Shown piece after piece: positions 50,801 to 62,300 of a stretch of DNA of 64,000 nucleotides (within the stretch, counting starts at the first letter, position 1; each line of letters opens with the position of its first letter). Source of the DNA: Protonemura montana. Taxonomy: Eukaryota; Arthropoda; Insecta; Plecoptera; Nemouridae. The stretch covers positions 8,556,001 through 8,620,000 of the forward strand of contig OX387606.1 of NCBI GenBank assembly GCA_947568835.1. Direction: 5' to 3'. The position numbers and the translations under genes are program-made. Under the pieces are notes generated by a model. That model had not been told where the DNA came from, did no database searches, and saw only the letters and a list, made by a program, of their open reading frames with translations.

Positions 50801-53800
50801 CGGATGGGTCAACTCCTTTAAGTCCAAGTAGGTGTTCAGTTCGTTGTCGGTCTTGCTAACAGCCATGACCATCTAGAGTGGAACCGAGTGGGTCTTTACC
50901 GAACAGGTTGGCGTTTTGGAAACACCAGTTCTCCTGAGATCACCGAAGTTGAACAACACTGCGCTGGGTCGCGTATAAGATCGGTTTCTATCATACTTAT
51001 GACCAGTTCTGTTCGGGAGAGAGGATGGAGGGATAAAATTAGTACAACAGCTTCATTCGCTTTGCTTATCAACCTCTCGACAGCTTGTATCTATGGAGGA
51101 ACCCTGTTCTAGCTTTACTTTCTTTGGAATGGTTGTTAAGCCAGTAGTCCCCTTGTTTCTCTTCGACGGGAGTAGGCCATGTGCCGGGGGCGGGGTTTTC
51201 CCTTTTCCTTCTAGTTTAGGTTAAGTTTGTCATCATCCGCATGATCACCTAGACATACACCGACGCCGCTACACCAGTGCTACAGCCTCACAACTAGTTG
51301 TCAAAACAGTGCGTCGCTAAACACAACATATGAATTTTATCGTCGATATTGGTCAATCGGTCCAAAAAAAATCAATATAGTAGGAGATCAAATGCAATTA
51401 CATGCGATTTACTGAGTAATGTTTCTTTCGGGTATTTAAGCTCATTTTTCATGCGCCGTGTTATTGTGCAGGGAATCTATACCAACGATCGTGGAAAGCT
51501 CGGGAATGAAGCCAGTCAAGCTCGGGCAAACCTACCTGGAGACGGACAACTACCAGTTCGACCCGATCTGCCCGAAGTTCATCCTGTGTCATCCGGAGAA
51601 ACGGACCAGTCTCATCACGTCACAGCTTGTCGAGGACATGAGAATTGTGCTTCAGGTGAGGCTGAAATGATGGGAACATGCTTTGAACAGACAGGAACAC
51701 GATATGAGACATGTCAGAACCAGAAGGAGTAATAATCTAGTATTTGATAAAAGGGGTCATAAATATTTTTATTTAAAATAGATCTTTACGTTTTTTACGG
51801 TGTCTGAAGATCATCTTTTCATTTAAAATCTTACAATCTACAGTGTCTTCTTATGTAATATCTTCTTATGTTAAAATCTCCAATACCATTTTTTTGCAAG
51901 TTGTCCTTGCAAATTTAACTCTGACCGGTTCAGCTATTTGGCCGGTAAAAAGCGAACAAACAAACAAAAAAACATTTCCTATTTTTTCCGGATAGTCGAA
52001 GCGAGTCTACGCGTCGTTCGCTAAGTTAATTCAACTTCCTCGATGTTTCGCTTCTACCCTCTAATTCCCGTCCTCCGATTCCAGGACCGGTCGTTCTGCG
52101 TGGGTCCTGCACTCCTGGACCGCGTCCTCTTGCAGCACGAGCTGACGGGGCCGGTGGTTCAAACGCACATCACAACGCCCCGCTCGGTGGCCTACCTGGC
52201 CAACATCCTAGCCGACAACGACAAGATCGAGGCGCTCCTGGCATTCGGGGCCGGCGACAAGTAAGACCAACATTTGTTTTGCAAACTTAATGCCCATGCT
52301 AACCTTTCCAGCTGCTGAAATTGCTGCTTAGAATGTATATATAAAGTATATAAGTATATAAAATGGTTGCTGACATGAAATTCCATTCGATATTTTAAAA
52401 TATGGCTCATTTTTCATGCAAATCAATAAAGAGGATCTAGCCGGGAGCATAAGACATGCTTTAAGTGTAAGGCGGCTGAAAAAAACGCTTGTAGCCGTCA
52501 TTAAACAAATAAAGAGTAATTTACTAGAATGTGAACTTCTTTACAGCTTGATCGAAGAACAAAAATCGAAGATTTTTTAAAGACATAAGCTGAAATTAAC
52601 TGATACTTGGCATATATACTTACTAGTTTTTGCCAAATTATTACTTTCCAGCAACAACAAAAGACAATTTGCCCCTAAACGCAACCCCCAAATCAGATTG
52701 GCACCTCCACCACATTTCAAGTTTTTTCGCATTAGACATTTAAATTTAGACTCTATGCTGTTTTTGTCATTCTATGTGACGGTAAAAATGTCCCAGCATC
52801 ACCTTACACCTGTAAATGAGTTTCTACAGTTTTGCCCCTGAACGCAACCTACAGGTCACAAACTGAACAATCGCTCGATTTTTTTAAATGAGTTTCGCAA
52901 ACTTAATTTTAGTTGAATTGTGGATGAACGTAGTGTGTACTGTTGTTTATGAATTAGAATTGAAAGCATGACGACGGAAGTTTCAGTGGATTTCATTGCA
53001 ATTGAAACAACGACCTCCGGTGAACCCAAGTGATATTCAAGTCCTTATTAAAATGTATGGGTTGTCAATCAATTTGGAAACCGCATTTTACCCACTTTGG
53101 CTTGTATTTGTTGCACTCTCAGACTAGCAATGGCATTCGAATATACAAAAATTACAAAACCATAATCCAGTGACCTACTGAGTAAATAATAAGGTTGGAA
53201 TTGACATGGCAGTGGGGATGTCAAGTAATCCAGGATGTTGCATGCGATGTCACCTATACGAGATGGTGACCTTAGCCTTCATAGGAATGGGACAGGAGAA
53301 GGGCAATTACCTATTACAGAGTTGACGTATTTGGAGGCGATTTAATTAAAAATAGCGTTTACAGAATTTATCTACGTAATCTGGTCACACCATTTTCTCT
53401 CAGACGCCACATTAGCATGGTTTTACAGAACTATGCAACTTTCTTATGTGAATATTGTTCGACTGTAATTTAGAAATTTGTTACTGCACTGGATGACAGG
53501 CCACCCTAACCTAACCAATAACCCCTCTAGCCTATCTGTGACCTAATAAACCATGCGCTCACCTTCGGTCTTGCGCCAGGAAAGAAGAATATGAGGCTTA
53601 CCTCACCTGTCTCGGCGTGACCAACACCCGAGTCTTCTCGGAACGCTTCGTTGACGTGCCAGCGGAGTCAGGTGTCCTTGACGGTGTGGTCGGGGTGCTA
53701 GCCACCCCACCGAACACGTACTCGGGGGTGACCAACCCCGTTGACCTCGTGTGCAGTCGCGGAGGCGACATGGAAATGCTTGAGGTGCTCACCGATGTCT

Positions 53801-56800
53801 CAGGAAACACGGGATGCCGGGATAGGGTCAAGGCGATACTTGACGAACAGCGACAGACGCTTAGACACTCGATGTCGAAGCCACAGGTAATGGTGAAACT
53901 CTTACACGTATCTTTGCTGGATTTTGTAGAATCTTGCCAAGTTGTAGATGGGAAGCAAAAAATGTCAGGGATTAAAGACCATGCAGAATACAAAATCCAG
54001 GTTCTGGTTGATATAAATTGCTGGCACAATATGTTAAGTCATGATGGGCGGGTTCAGTTTCGTCTTCTTCCCACACTGAATTTTTTTGCTTTGTTGTGAC
54101 CGAAATGTGTTTTGAAGTAAAATTTGGGACATGAAATAAACGTGACAGATCTATCATAAATTCAGAGATTATCTAAATCATAGTGATGTTCAACCCATGA
54201 ACTTCTTCGCTGTGTGTTCTCCCTACCAGACCCAGGTGGTGGTTTACGTGACACACTCCGTCCTGGCCGAAGAAAACGGCAAGATGGTTCGCAACCTCGT
54301 CGACGAAATGAACCGTACGGCTTGGGAACGCCACGCCGAGGAGCAGGGTGTTCGTCCTCCGGCGTCGACACAAAGCAAGAGCGACATCACCGACACCGGC
54401 GTCGGCGCCAAGACGTCCATAGACCCGAAGACAGCGTCACCGAAAAGGACAGATAGCCGTGATCGGAACCGCACTGCGTCGGCCAGCATCAATGTCAGGG
54501 TGGGTGCCAGTTTGCTGAATTCTTTGCTGTATTATAGCTGATTAATATCTGCGATTGGGTTAAAGGGGTGAAGTGGGGTAAAGGGGACACAGATCCTAAA
54601 TGCAGGGCTATAAAAGCCCCCGACGGTTCATTTGATATCACAATTGAAACAGCTCCTGGAAAGGTGTCCACGCGCTGTTAGCGTTTCGCTGATGAAATTT
54701 TCATCAATTCTCCAAAGAGGCAACATTTTATTAAGTGCTGTAATGAAGCTTTTCTCGAGTTGGCGAGAGTAAGTGACGGAAAAACTATGACTATTTGGTG
54801 GAAAACACCTCTGACTTCCTGGTATAAGTTAGCTATCTGCCCCATCAGATGAAGTCCTAAAGGTTGTTGATAGCCACAATTCTTATTCTGACCTTTTTTA
54901 ATGCAAATTTTTCTTTGTCTGACCTCTATCTTTTGAAACTGTCTGAGGTCTGTCAATATTTTTGGAGAAGTTTGCTGCTACGACTTGAGAGTAGACTAGC
55001 GTTCTTACGTTGAGTTTCCAAAATTGGTTTACAATTTTGGAAACCCAGTGGCTTTGGCGGCTTCATAGTGCATAGCACGACAGATTAGTGATAAGAAACC
55101 TTGTCTATTGCAGTACTGCTTTCAAAGATCCAGCACGTTAGTTGACTATCGTTCGCCAGCGTCTTGTACAAGACATTCTTTGATTGGATCCTTTTAGCAA
55201 GTGCCTTCCTTTTTAGCCAAAACCCACCTTGTTTGAACGGCCATGTTAACTGCAAAGTGACAGTGTGCCCATGGACGTACATCTGCTGTAATAGTTGGGT
55301 CCACGGTGTGCCAGTGCAGGCAAATGCCGCTACAACAAACAGCTGCTTTTTGTACAGCTGGTCGTTCTTTTTATTTCTCGTGCAAAACTGATATCAGCTG
55401 ATCAATTTTGAAAGGATATATTGGTTTATATTGGATATATTGGTTTGGCTACTGACAAGTTCTTTGTAATTGTATGGGCCTTATATTCTAGTATAGATTT
55501 TTGTATATGTAAGTAGTGTCGTAAATACTAATAATACTATACTAATAATAGTGGTATGAATTGTATAGAATATAATATAATGGTAGTAATAACAGTGGCT
55601 ATTGCCGTGGATCTGTCCATGTCAAAGACGCTGACACGTACGCCAATTCGCGTAGAAGGTTCGTGTTTAAAGTTTACCAAATAATGGCAACGAGTACTTT
55701 TAATTTACGGGGCAATTTATAATAATAATGTTAATATTATAACACCACTTCCTTCCCTCTCAAAAATTTCCCCACCCACAGAAATAATCATCTGGAAATG
55801 ATCAGACAAACCACAGATTAATGATTATTTATGGCTGATCGCGCTGACCTTCAAATTTCAGACCCTTGTTTGGTTGACGTTTTATTTCAGGTTCCTCCGT
55901 GCGATCTTTTCGAGATTGGGGAAATCCCTAATATTTGCCTGAATTCCGATATGAAAATGGAAGAGGAAGGTTGTTTCCTTGCCCTGCTCCAGAGACAGGT
56001 AGGTTATCGTAGTTGTATTTTTGAAACTGTGTGGACTAGATTAGATTTCTAGCTCATAAAGGGGACGAAGTACCGAAACGGCCGTGCCTTTTTTCCGGTG
56101 AAAGCATCCTATGATTTTTTGGAATTGTCGTGGTAATACATCACAGAAAACCGACCTCTAGGATCGACTGGGACCTCCCGATTGCATGACCCCGATTGTA
56201 AGTGAATTCTACTCTCATTGACGTATTGCTCCAGGAAATCACCCGTCTGGACTCGATGTACATGATCAACATCGCCGAGCAGCGCGGCCTGTTCGGCGAC
56301 CACGGCAGCACCCCAGCGAAGAAATCCCGTTCGCACAAAGCAAAACGTCTGGACATGGAGGCAGCACGCGCGTCGGCTCGTGCTGGGACCGACGCCTCCG
56401 CCCGAGTCTGCCGTCCCCGACGCAAAGTTGAGATCGACCGCATCGCCGCCCCTACCATGGCATCGCTACAGCGACAAGTACGCGATAAGGGACATTCGGA
56501 CGATAGTAGCGGTTCCTCAGTGATCACTACGTGTGCTCGACACGAGCATCACCAGCACGAGTTCGACGGAATCAAGGTGTCAGAGCTGCGGCGGCAAGAT
56601 GTGAGGAGGTGGTGGAGAGAGACTATGAGATATTTGACAACTTATCGGACGTTTTTGGAATTGGACAGTATCGTGGGGTCGACGGCGGGGCCGACGCCGG
56701 TTATCGTGCCTCCCTTAAGGCTGACGCGTTCCGTGTTTTGTGGGTGGCTTCAGAGTCGACTGCCGTTTCCGGTTCATATTAGTTTGTTGCGGTTTGCGGA

Positions 56801-57419
56801 GACCGACGACGACGACGACGGCGATTTTTCGATGGTTTAAATTTGTGACTCTGGTTTTCTTTTCTCATCCACCGTGTGTGTTCCATTTTGATCGCCATTG
56901 TGGTTTTGTTGTTTTTATTCTTCACCTAGTTTTGACCGCCCTTAGGAGGAGCCGGACACGACAGGCTGTCTGAAGGATTTCGACCGAGTGGTCGAAAAGG
57001 ACGAAAAAAATGAACGTTCGAATGATGAGGGGAGCGGAGCAACGCTGGACGGGCACGGGGGCAAGCACCGACTGTCCAATGAAGGCGATAAGGCGCGTCG
57101 CGAGGCCAAGGGGACCCAGAGGGGCGCCAAAGTGTCGCTGACCTTTGAGGAACAAGCCGACTTGGTGCGAAGACTTTCTAACCCAACGCAGTCGTCGCTC
57201 TCGCGACTTCGGACCAAACTGTTGCGAAGTGAGAACCAAAACGACGTCCAGTATCAAATTCCAGCTGACATTCAGACTAAGCTCATGGAGAGGATGAACC
57301 AGACGGAATTTCAGGTGTCAGTTCCACCGAATACTCCGTTGATGGGCACCATGATGTCTGAAACTGACCACCCGGAAAATGGAGATTACGGAGACGAAGA
57401 TTTCGAGCCTTTTGTTTGA
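47814..57419 (+). CDS. NSUN7: NSUN7-like protein, putative RNA m5C methyltransferase relative
   Basis: Ten coding exons join in phase: 47814-48078, 49436-49494, 50526-50827, 51472-51655, 52085-52260, 53580-53886, 54230-54499, 55891-55998, 56235-56576 and 56946-57419, giving 828 residues. The start at 47814 is provisional (see the 44795 entry). Family features: the N-terminal helical part (DAFRYRSVLNEALTDASFY), then LAAALARIRIKNNALKLSKL, the Rossmann region (LLAFGAGDK, NPVDLV) and QVVVYVTHSVLAEENGKMV. These align with NSUN7 of vertebrates. The motif VI position expected to be TCS reads THS (His codon at 54254), and the motif IV region reads TPPNTYSGVTNP with Asn at 53713 instead of Cys. The C-terminal 200 residues are charged and low in complexity. 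NSUN7 belongs to the NOL1/NOP2/Sun family and is testis-linked in mammals. This copy may lack catalysis. Confidence 0.88.
48204..48551. mobile_element. dimeric tRNA-derived SINE, copy 2
   Basis: The 348-bp insertion is flanked by a perfect 11-bp duplication TACTGTATTTT (48193-48203 and 48552-48562). The left half is a minus-strand tRNA-like unit (48241-48310; GGTTCGAGTC B box, TAGCTCAATTGCTTAAAGC A box when read on the minus strand). A spacer (cgtttttgagaggattttag, then tgcatttgatgaaaatgac) joins it to a plus-strand tRNA-like unit (about 48390-48460; TAGCTCAATTAGTTAGAGC, GGGTTCGTGTTCC). The tail is ataccccgcgcattgtaag. The ends match copy 1 at 40.5-41.8 kb. Confidence 0.75.
50195..50338 (+). 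repeat. (CCCAAT)n hexanucleotide microsatellite
   Basis: About 24 tandem copies of TCCCAA with two or three single-base variants (tctcaa, ttccaa). It lies in an NSUN7 intron. It produces artificial Asn-Pro, Pro-Ile and Ser-Gln repeat frames. The reverse strand reads TTGGGA, which is not the arthropod telomere unit TTAGG. Confidence 0.95.
50897..51327 (+). mobile_element. 5S rRNA-derived SINE, copy 2 (diverged)
   Basis: The head taccgaacaggttggcgttt continues into aaacaccagttctcctgaga and tcaccgaagttgaacaacac. The body shares gttctgttcgggagagagga, the cttatcaacctctcgacagc segment and the end aaaacagtgcgtcgctaaac. It is more diverged than the other two copies. I found no clear target-site duplication. 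It lies in an NSUN7 intron. Confidence 0.75.
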
Positions 57420-57603
57420 GCGACAAGAACAGATGCAGCTAACCTGCCTTGAAGGAGAATTATGATTTCACGCTCAAGCAGGCTCCTTTTTTTTAGTCTA
57501 CATTCCACAGCCGTGGGACACAACCATCCGAGTTACCAAAATAGCCACTTTCCTGTCATTTCATTTATCTTATTTATAACTTTTGGCTGGATCATTAACA
57601 GAA

Positions 57604-57609
57604 AATAAA
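57604..57609 (+). promoter_or_regulatory. polyadenylation signal of the NSUN7-like gene
   Basis: AATAAA lies 185 bases after the stop codon at 57419. The remaining 270 bases up to the next ATG must contain the CYB561D-like promoter and leader. Confidence 0.5.
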
Positions 57610-57877
57610 AACTGGTTCGAGATATTTTCATATTTTAGTTTAGTGGAGTAGCTCGAGTGGTTATAACCAAAATCTATTCATCCAATTAATTATGTGGTAT
57701 GTTCAATTACCCTGCCATTTCTTGATTTACTCTGATTACTAAAAACCTATTAGCGCGCACATAGCCATTCGAGCACTTTTAGTATTGGCATATAAATCGA
57801 AATCGCGTCATCGGCACATTAATCACACGCAACACGGTTTCCTCTAATATCTGCTTTCATTGCATACATAGCTTGGA

Positions 57878-58925
57878 ATGGCAACAGACAAAGAAGATAT
57901 TATAACGTTGTCAGACTTTGATAAGCCTGTGAGTGGACCACACCAACCCTTTGGCGCTCCAAATTTGAACGAGACCACTCCCTTCGAATTTGCCACTAAC
58001 GAGGAGTACCAAGATTTAAATCCCAGCAACCGGCCAAGAAAGACTGCCTTGATAATGAGTGTCACAAGTCATGTTTTAATACTTTCCTTCACAGTGTACA
58101 TAGTATACTTGTCATTCAAGAACCATGTGCTTTTTTCGTGGCATCCAACATGCATGACCATTGGGGTGAGTTTGTCACTTTTGAGCAAGTTATTGTCACT
58201 TGTGAGCAAGTTATCGATGAAAACAAATGCAATTCTTGCAACTCTAGCTAAATATAACCTCACATTTTATATTATGAGAATATTATTTCGTAAAGCATTT
58301 TGGAATCACTTTTAGTAAAGTTGTTTGAAGCAGTAATATCTTCCCTTCCCTCGTGAATGTATTTGAGTATTTTATTGAACGTTAATTTTGTGTTTTGCAG
58401 GCGTTTCTTTTGATGGCCGAGGCAATAATGGCTATGTCTCCAACAAACTATCTTTCAAGAAAAATAAATCGACAGGGAAGAGTTCGACTACATTTTATCA
58501 TTCAAGCCTGCGCTGCTGCTTTCATATTTGCTGGGTTTTTAATTATATTTGTTAATAAAAACATTCACAATAAGGATCATTTTCAAACTTGGCACAGTTT
58601 ATTTGGACTGAGTACAGTTATACTTGTTGCCATTACCGCAAGTGGAGGCATAGCTGCTCTATATGCTATTGCACTGAAAAAATGGATGAAGCCATCTCTT
58701 GTTAAATTCATTCATAATGCAATAGGGGTTTTTACTTTCATTTTAGGAGTTGCTACTATTATTCTAGGAATATTTTCTGATTGGTTTTACAACAACAGCA
58801 GCTATACGTCTCAAATTATTTGCTCAATCGTAGTTGCATTAGCTGGAATATTTTCTATGGAAAGTGCAATAAAGTCTGGATACTCTAGATTTAAAGCTCT
58901 CTTTTCACCAATATCGAATCAATAA
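57878..58925 (+). CDS. cytochrome b561 domain-containing protein (CYB561D1/D2-like)
   Basis: Two coding exons (57878-58165 and 58401-58925; phase 0 junction) give 270 residues, with about 50 more at the N-terminus than CYB561D1/D2. After a soluble N-terminus there are six predicted transmembrane segments. Candidate haem-ligand histidines lie in SWHPTCMTIG, RVRLHFIIQAC, HFQTWHSLFG and KFIHNAIGVF, the pattern of the cytochrome b561 family, which moves electrons across membranes, often from ascorbate to ferric ion or monodehydroascorbate. NYLSRKINRQGR is a basic loop between helices. It starts 458 bases after the NSUN7 stop. The polyadenylation signal is near 59158. The D1-versus-D2 assignment cannot be made. 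Confidence 0.92.
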
Positions 58926-59157
58926 GTTACCTTGAAAAATGGTTTTACTGGTGCATTTCCTTATTATTGTAGGTAAAATGTTTTATCTATGTAAATTTTA
59001 CAATATTTTATTCTAACATTCGTTTTACTTTTATATTTTAATTTGTTTCTTTCATATTCAGATTTCCTCTCACTATTTACACAAATGATCAGCATCATCT
59101 GTACTATTTAGAAACTACCATTATATCTTATATTTGTTGACGTACAATTTATTGAAA

Positions 59158-59163
59158 AATAAA
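59158..59163 (+). promoter_or_regulatory. polyadenylation signal of the CYB561D-like gene
   Basis: AATAAA and an overlapping AAAATAAA run follow the stop codon by about 230 bases. The next gene starts 205 bases later, so the two share a compact intergenic region. Confidence 0.6.
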
Positions 59164-59367
59164 AAATAAAAATACCACTTTTTTTAACGTATATTTTGGC
59201 GCCATTCTACGACTACCAGCTGAGAGCAGTCCTTTAGTTTTCACCATAATTTTTGGTTAGAACCAGCGTGTTGGTTGACTGACTGCCGCCAATATTGTCA
59301 TGGTGAGTTTTGAAATCAATTGACAGATGTTTTAGTTAGGCGTGTGTTATCTTTATGCGTTCTTGAC

Positions 59368-62300
59368 ATGGATAAATATTTTATAAAGAAAGGGACAGAG
59401 AAAGAAAGTCGAAATACTGAAACTGGAAGACAAAGAGAGAATGCATCTGGATCCGCAAAAGCAACACTTAGGTTAGGTTTAGGTAGACATTCTCCCAAGG
59501 CGAGCACCAAAAAACCTTTATTCAAGCCTCGAACTGAATCCACGCCTAGAAGAAGCAGCAGCGAAGAAAATTTAGGCAATGATGGAAGACTCACTCCCTT
59601 CCTTTCACCTCCAAAGAAACGCAAAGTCAGTTTTGTTACGCCGGACTCACCTCAACATCGTAGATGTGCTTCGGTTGAGGCCAACGATCTATGTCATCAA
59701 CATTTGGGCACAACTCCAATGAAACCTCCTACTAGCAGGTATGTTAGTAGAAGTAAGGACTTCATCTCTGCAAGCCAAGCTCTGGAAATCAATAAAGCAG
59801 CCAGTCCCATCAATTCATCGATGTCAAACAAAAGTGCTGAGTTGCTATCACTTGATGATTCAATTTTTGGTGACTTTAATTTGGACGAAGTGTGCGCTGT
59901 TGCATACAAGAAATTTAATATTAGCCAGGAAATGACAAATAACTGTAGTAAATCTCCAAAAGCAGCAGGCTGTGATAATAGCAAGGAGTTATTGTCACTG
60001 AATGATTCTGTTTTTGATGCAATCAATCTAAATTTATCAGAAACAGAGTACAGAAATTCTCTCGCCAAGAAAAATACCGAAGAGCAAGGAGAAAGTTCTG
60101 TTATGGAACAAGAACAATCCTTTAATAAAAGTTCACCTGTTAGTATAAGTTTAAATACATCACCCATACATGATAATAAACAAGGATTTTCCTCAACTAC
60201 TGAGTGTCAAGAAACTGCCAAAAATCATGTAGAACCTCTAGTAAAGTCCTCTTCTGTGGACCAAGTGCCAAAAAATAATCCAACTAACAATGACAACGAG
60301 CCATCAACTCCTGTTCAGAAACAACTTGTTGAAAGCAGTGTCTCCAACTCAGATTCAAGTTTGGAGTCTCAAGTACGACCATCGCTCCAGTCTTTAAAGG
60401 AAAACATAGAGTTGAAAGTGGCAAACAGTCAAAATTATCCTTCTAGTATTGTTCCTATGAGTGAAAAACTGAAATTAGCGCTGATATCAAACGTTAAAAA
60501 ACCAGTAACTCCAAGACCGCAAGTTCCTCTGTTTAATAGCGCTCAAAACTCTCCGTCGCCAGGGGGTGCTTCCAGTTTTACCCAAGACATCAACCCTGAA
60601 CGTTTCTTTGATTTGGGTCCTTTTTTTGGATTACCGTCCAAAGTAAAAGCTATTATTCAGCACTGTAAAGGTATAAACGATCTGTATCCTTGGCAGGTCG
60701 AATGCCTGAATCTCCCAGCTGTGAAGGAAAGAAAGAATTTGATTTATGCACTTCCCACAAGTGGAGGCAAAACATTAGTGGCAGAAATATTAATTCTACG
60801 TGAAGTGATCTGCCGGAAGAAAAATGTTATTTTTGTTTTACCGTATGTTTCTCTTGTTCAAGAAAAGGTGCGAGATCTTTCAACTTTTGCTGTGGCCCTT
60901 AACTTTTTAATTGAAGAATATGCGGCCGGGAAAGGCATATATCCACCTAAAAAGCGACGGTGGAAGCAATCCGTTTATGTTTGCACAATTGAAAAGTCTT
61001 TAGGCTTGGTGAACAGTCTATTAGAATTAAGAAGACTATCAGAAGTGGGTCTGATAGTTGTTGACGAACTTCATCTACTGGGTGAAAGTGGAAGAGGTGC
61101 TAGTCTCGAAGGCATGCTCACAAAAATAATGTTTTCTGCTGAATCTGTACAAATTGTGGGGATGAGCGCAACGATTGGAAATCTGAACGAAATCGCTGAG
61201 TTCCTCTCTGCAGAAACATACACAGGAAACTTTAGACCTGTTGAGCTGAAAGAATATGTAAAGCTGGAGAACTGTATATACAGTGTAAATTACGAAAAAA
61301 ATACCTCTGCAGAAGAAATGCTACAGCTTGAATATAAAGTGAACTTTCCATACACACAGAAGATGTTAGCATTAGATCCTGACATGGTGGCTGGATTGGT
61401 GATGGAAGTGATACCGAGCGAATCCGTTCTCATATTCTGTGCGACGAAGAAAAACTGTGAGAATGTCGCCATTCTGCTTAGCCAGCTGTTACCAACTGAA
61501 GATCTGATGGAACACAAGAAGGAAGAGAAGAAGTCTTTGTTCCGAGATTTGCTTGCCCAAGGAAACGGTTCAGTATGTCCGATTCTTGCCAAGACGTTGC
61601 CATTTGGTGTTGCCTACCACCACTCAGGTCTGACTGCGGATGAGAGGAGGCTTCTCGAAGAGGCGTACCTTGCAATGACGATTTGCTGCATTTGCTGCAC
61701 TTCGACACTGGCTGCCGGCGTAAACCTCCCTGCCAAGCGAGTCATCTTGCGATCACCATACGTTGGCATTGGCTTCCTCAACAAGAGCCGTTACAAGCAG
61801 ATGGTAAGTCAACCTCAAAGGAGGAAATAATTTAAATTTTGTGGTTTTCAGAGCAGATTACCAAATGTATAATTATTAATTATTAATGCGCACCATGTTT
61901 TACACGCTTATAATTTCAGTGCTGTTGTTTGAGAGAATTCTTTTGAGAACCTGAATTAATTATTTTGAGGAGTTCTCAGCCATGGCTCATAAGCTAAAAA
62001 AACAAATTATTATCAAATAGCAACAAACGGTATTTAAACAAAAACCATTCAAACTTTAAAAATGAACTCTATAACTATGAGATCGCCTTAGGTCGGGCGT
62101 GCTGGTCGTGCAGGATTGGGAGCATTGGGAGAGAGCTTCCTGATGTGCAAACGAGTTGACGCCAAGCGCATCGGTGAGCTGCTCATGTCGAACATGGACG
62201 AGGCCAACAGCAACCTCCACGTCGACCATGCGCGAGGAATGCTCAACCTGGTGCTTAGTGCCATCTGTAAGAAATTCACTAATATTGATTGTCAAAAAAC

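Noticed and set aside
56577-56840. Read-through of NSUN7 exon 9 into an Arg-rich extension ending in an acidic run
   Set aside because: Splicing at 56576 to 56946 keeps the frame and adds a conserved-looking tail; the read-through could at most be an intron-retention isoform.
59320-59367. Upstream extension of the HELQ frame
   Set aside because: It begins at a TTG, not an ATG; the first ATG in frame is 59368.
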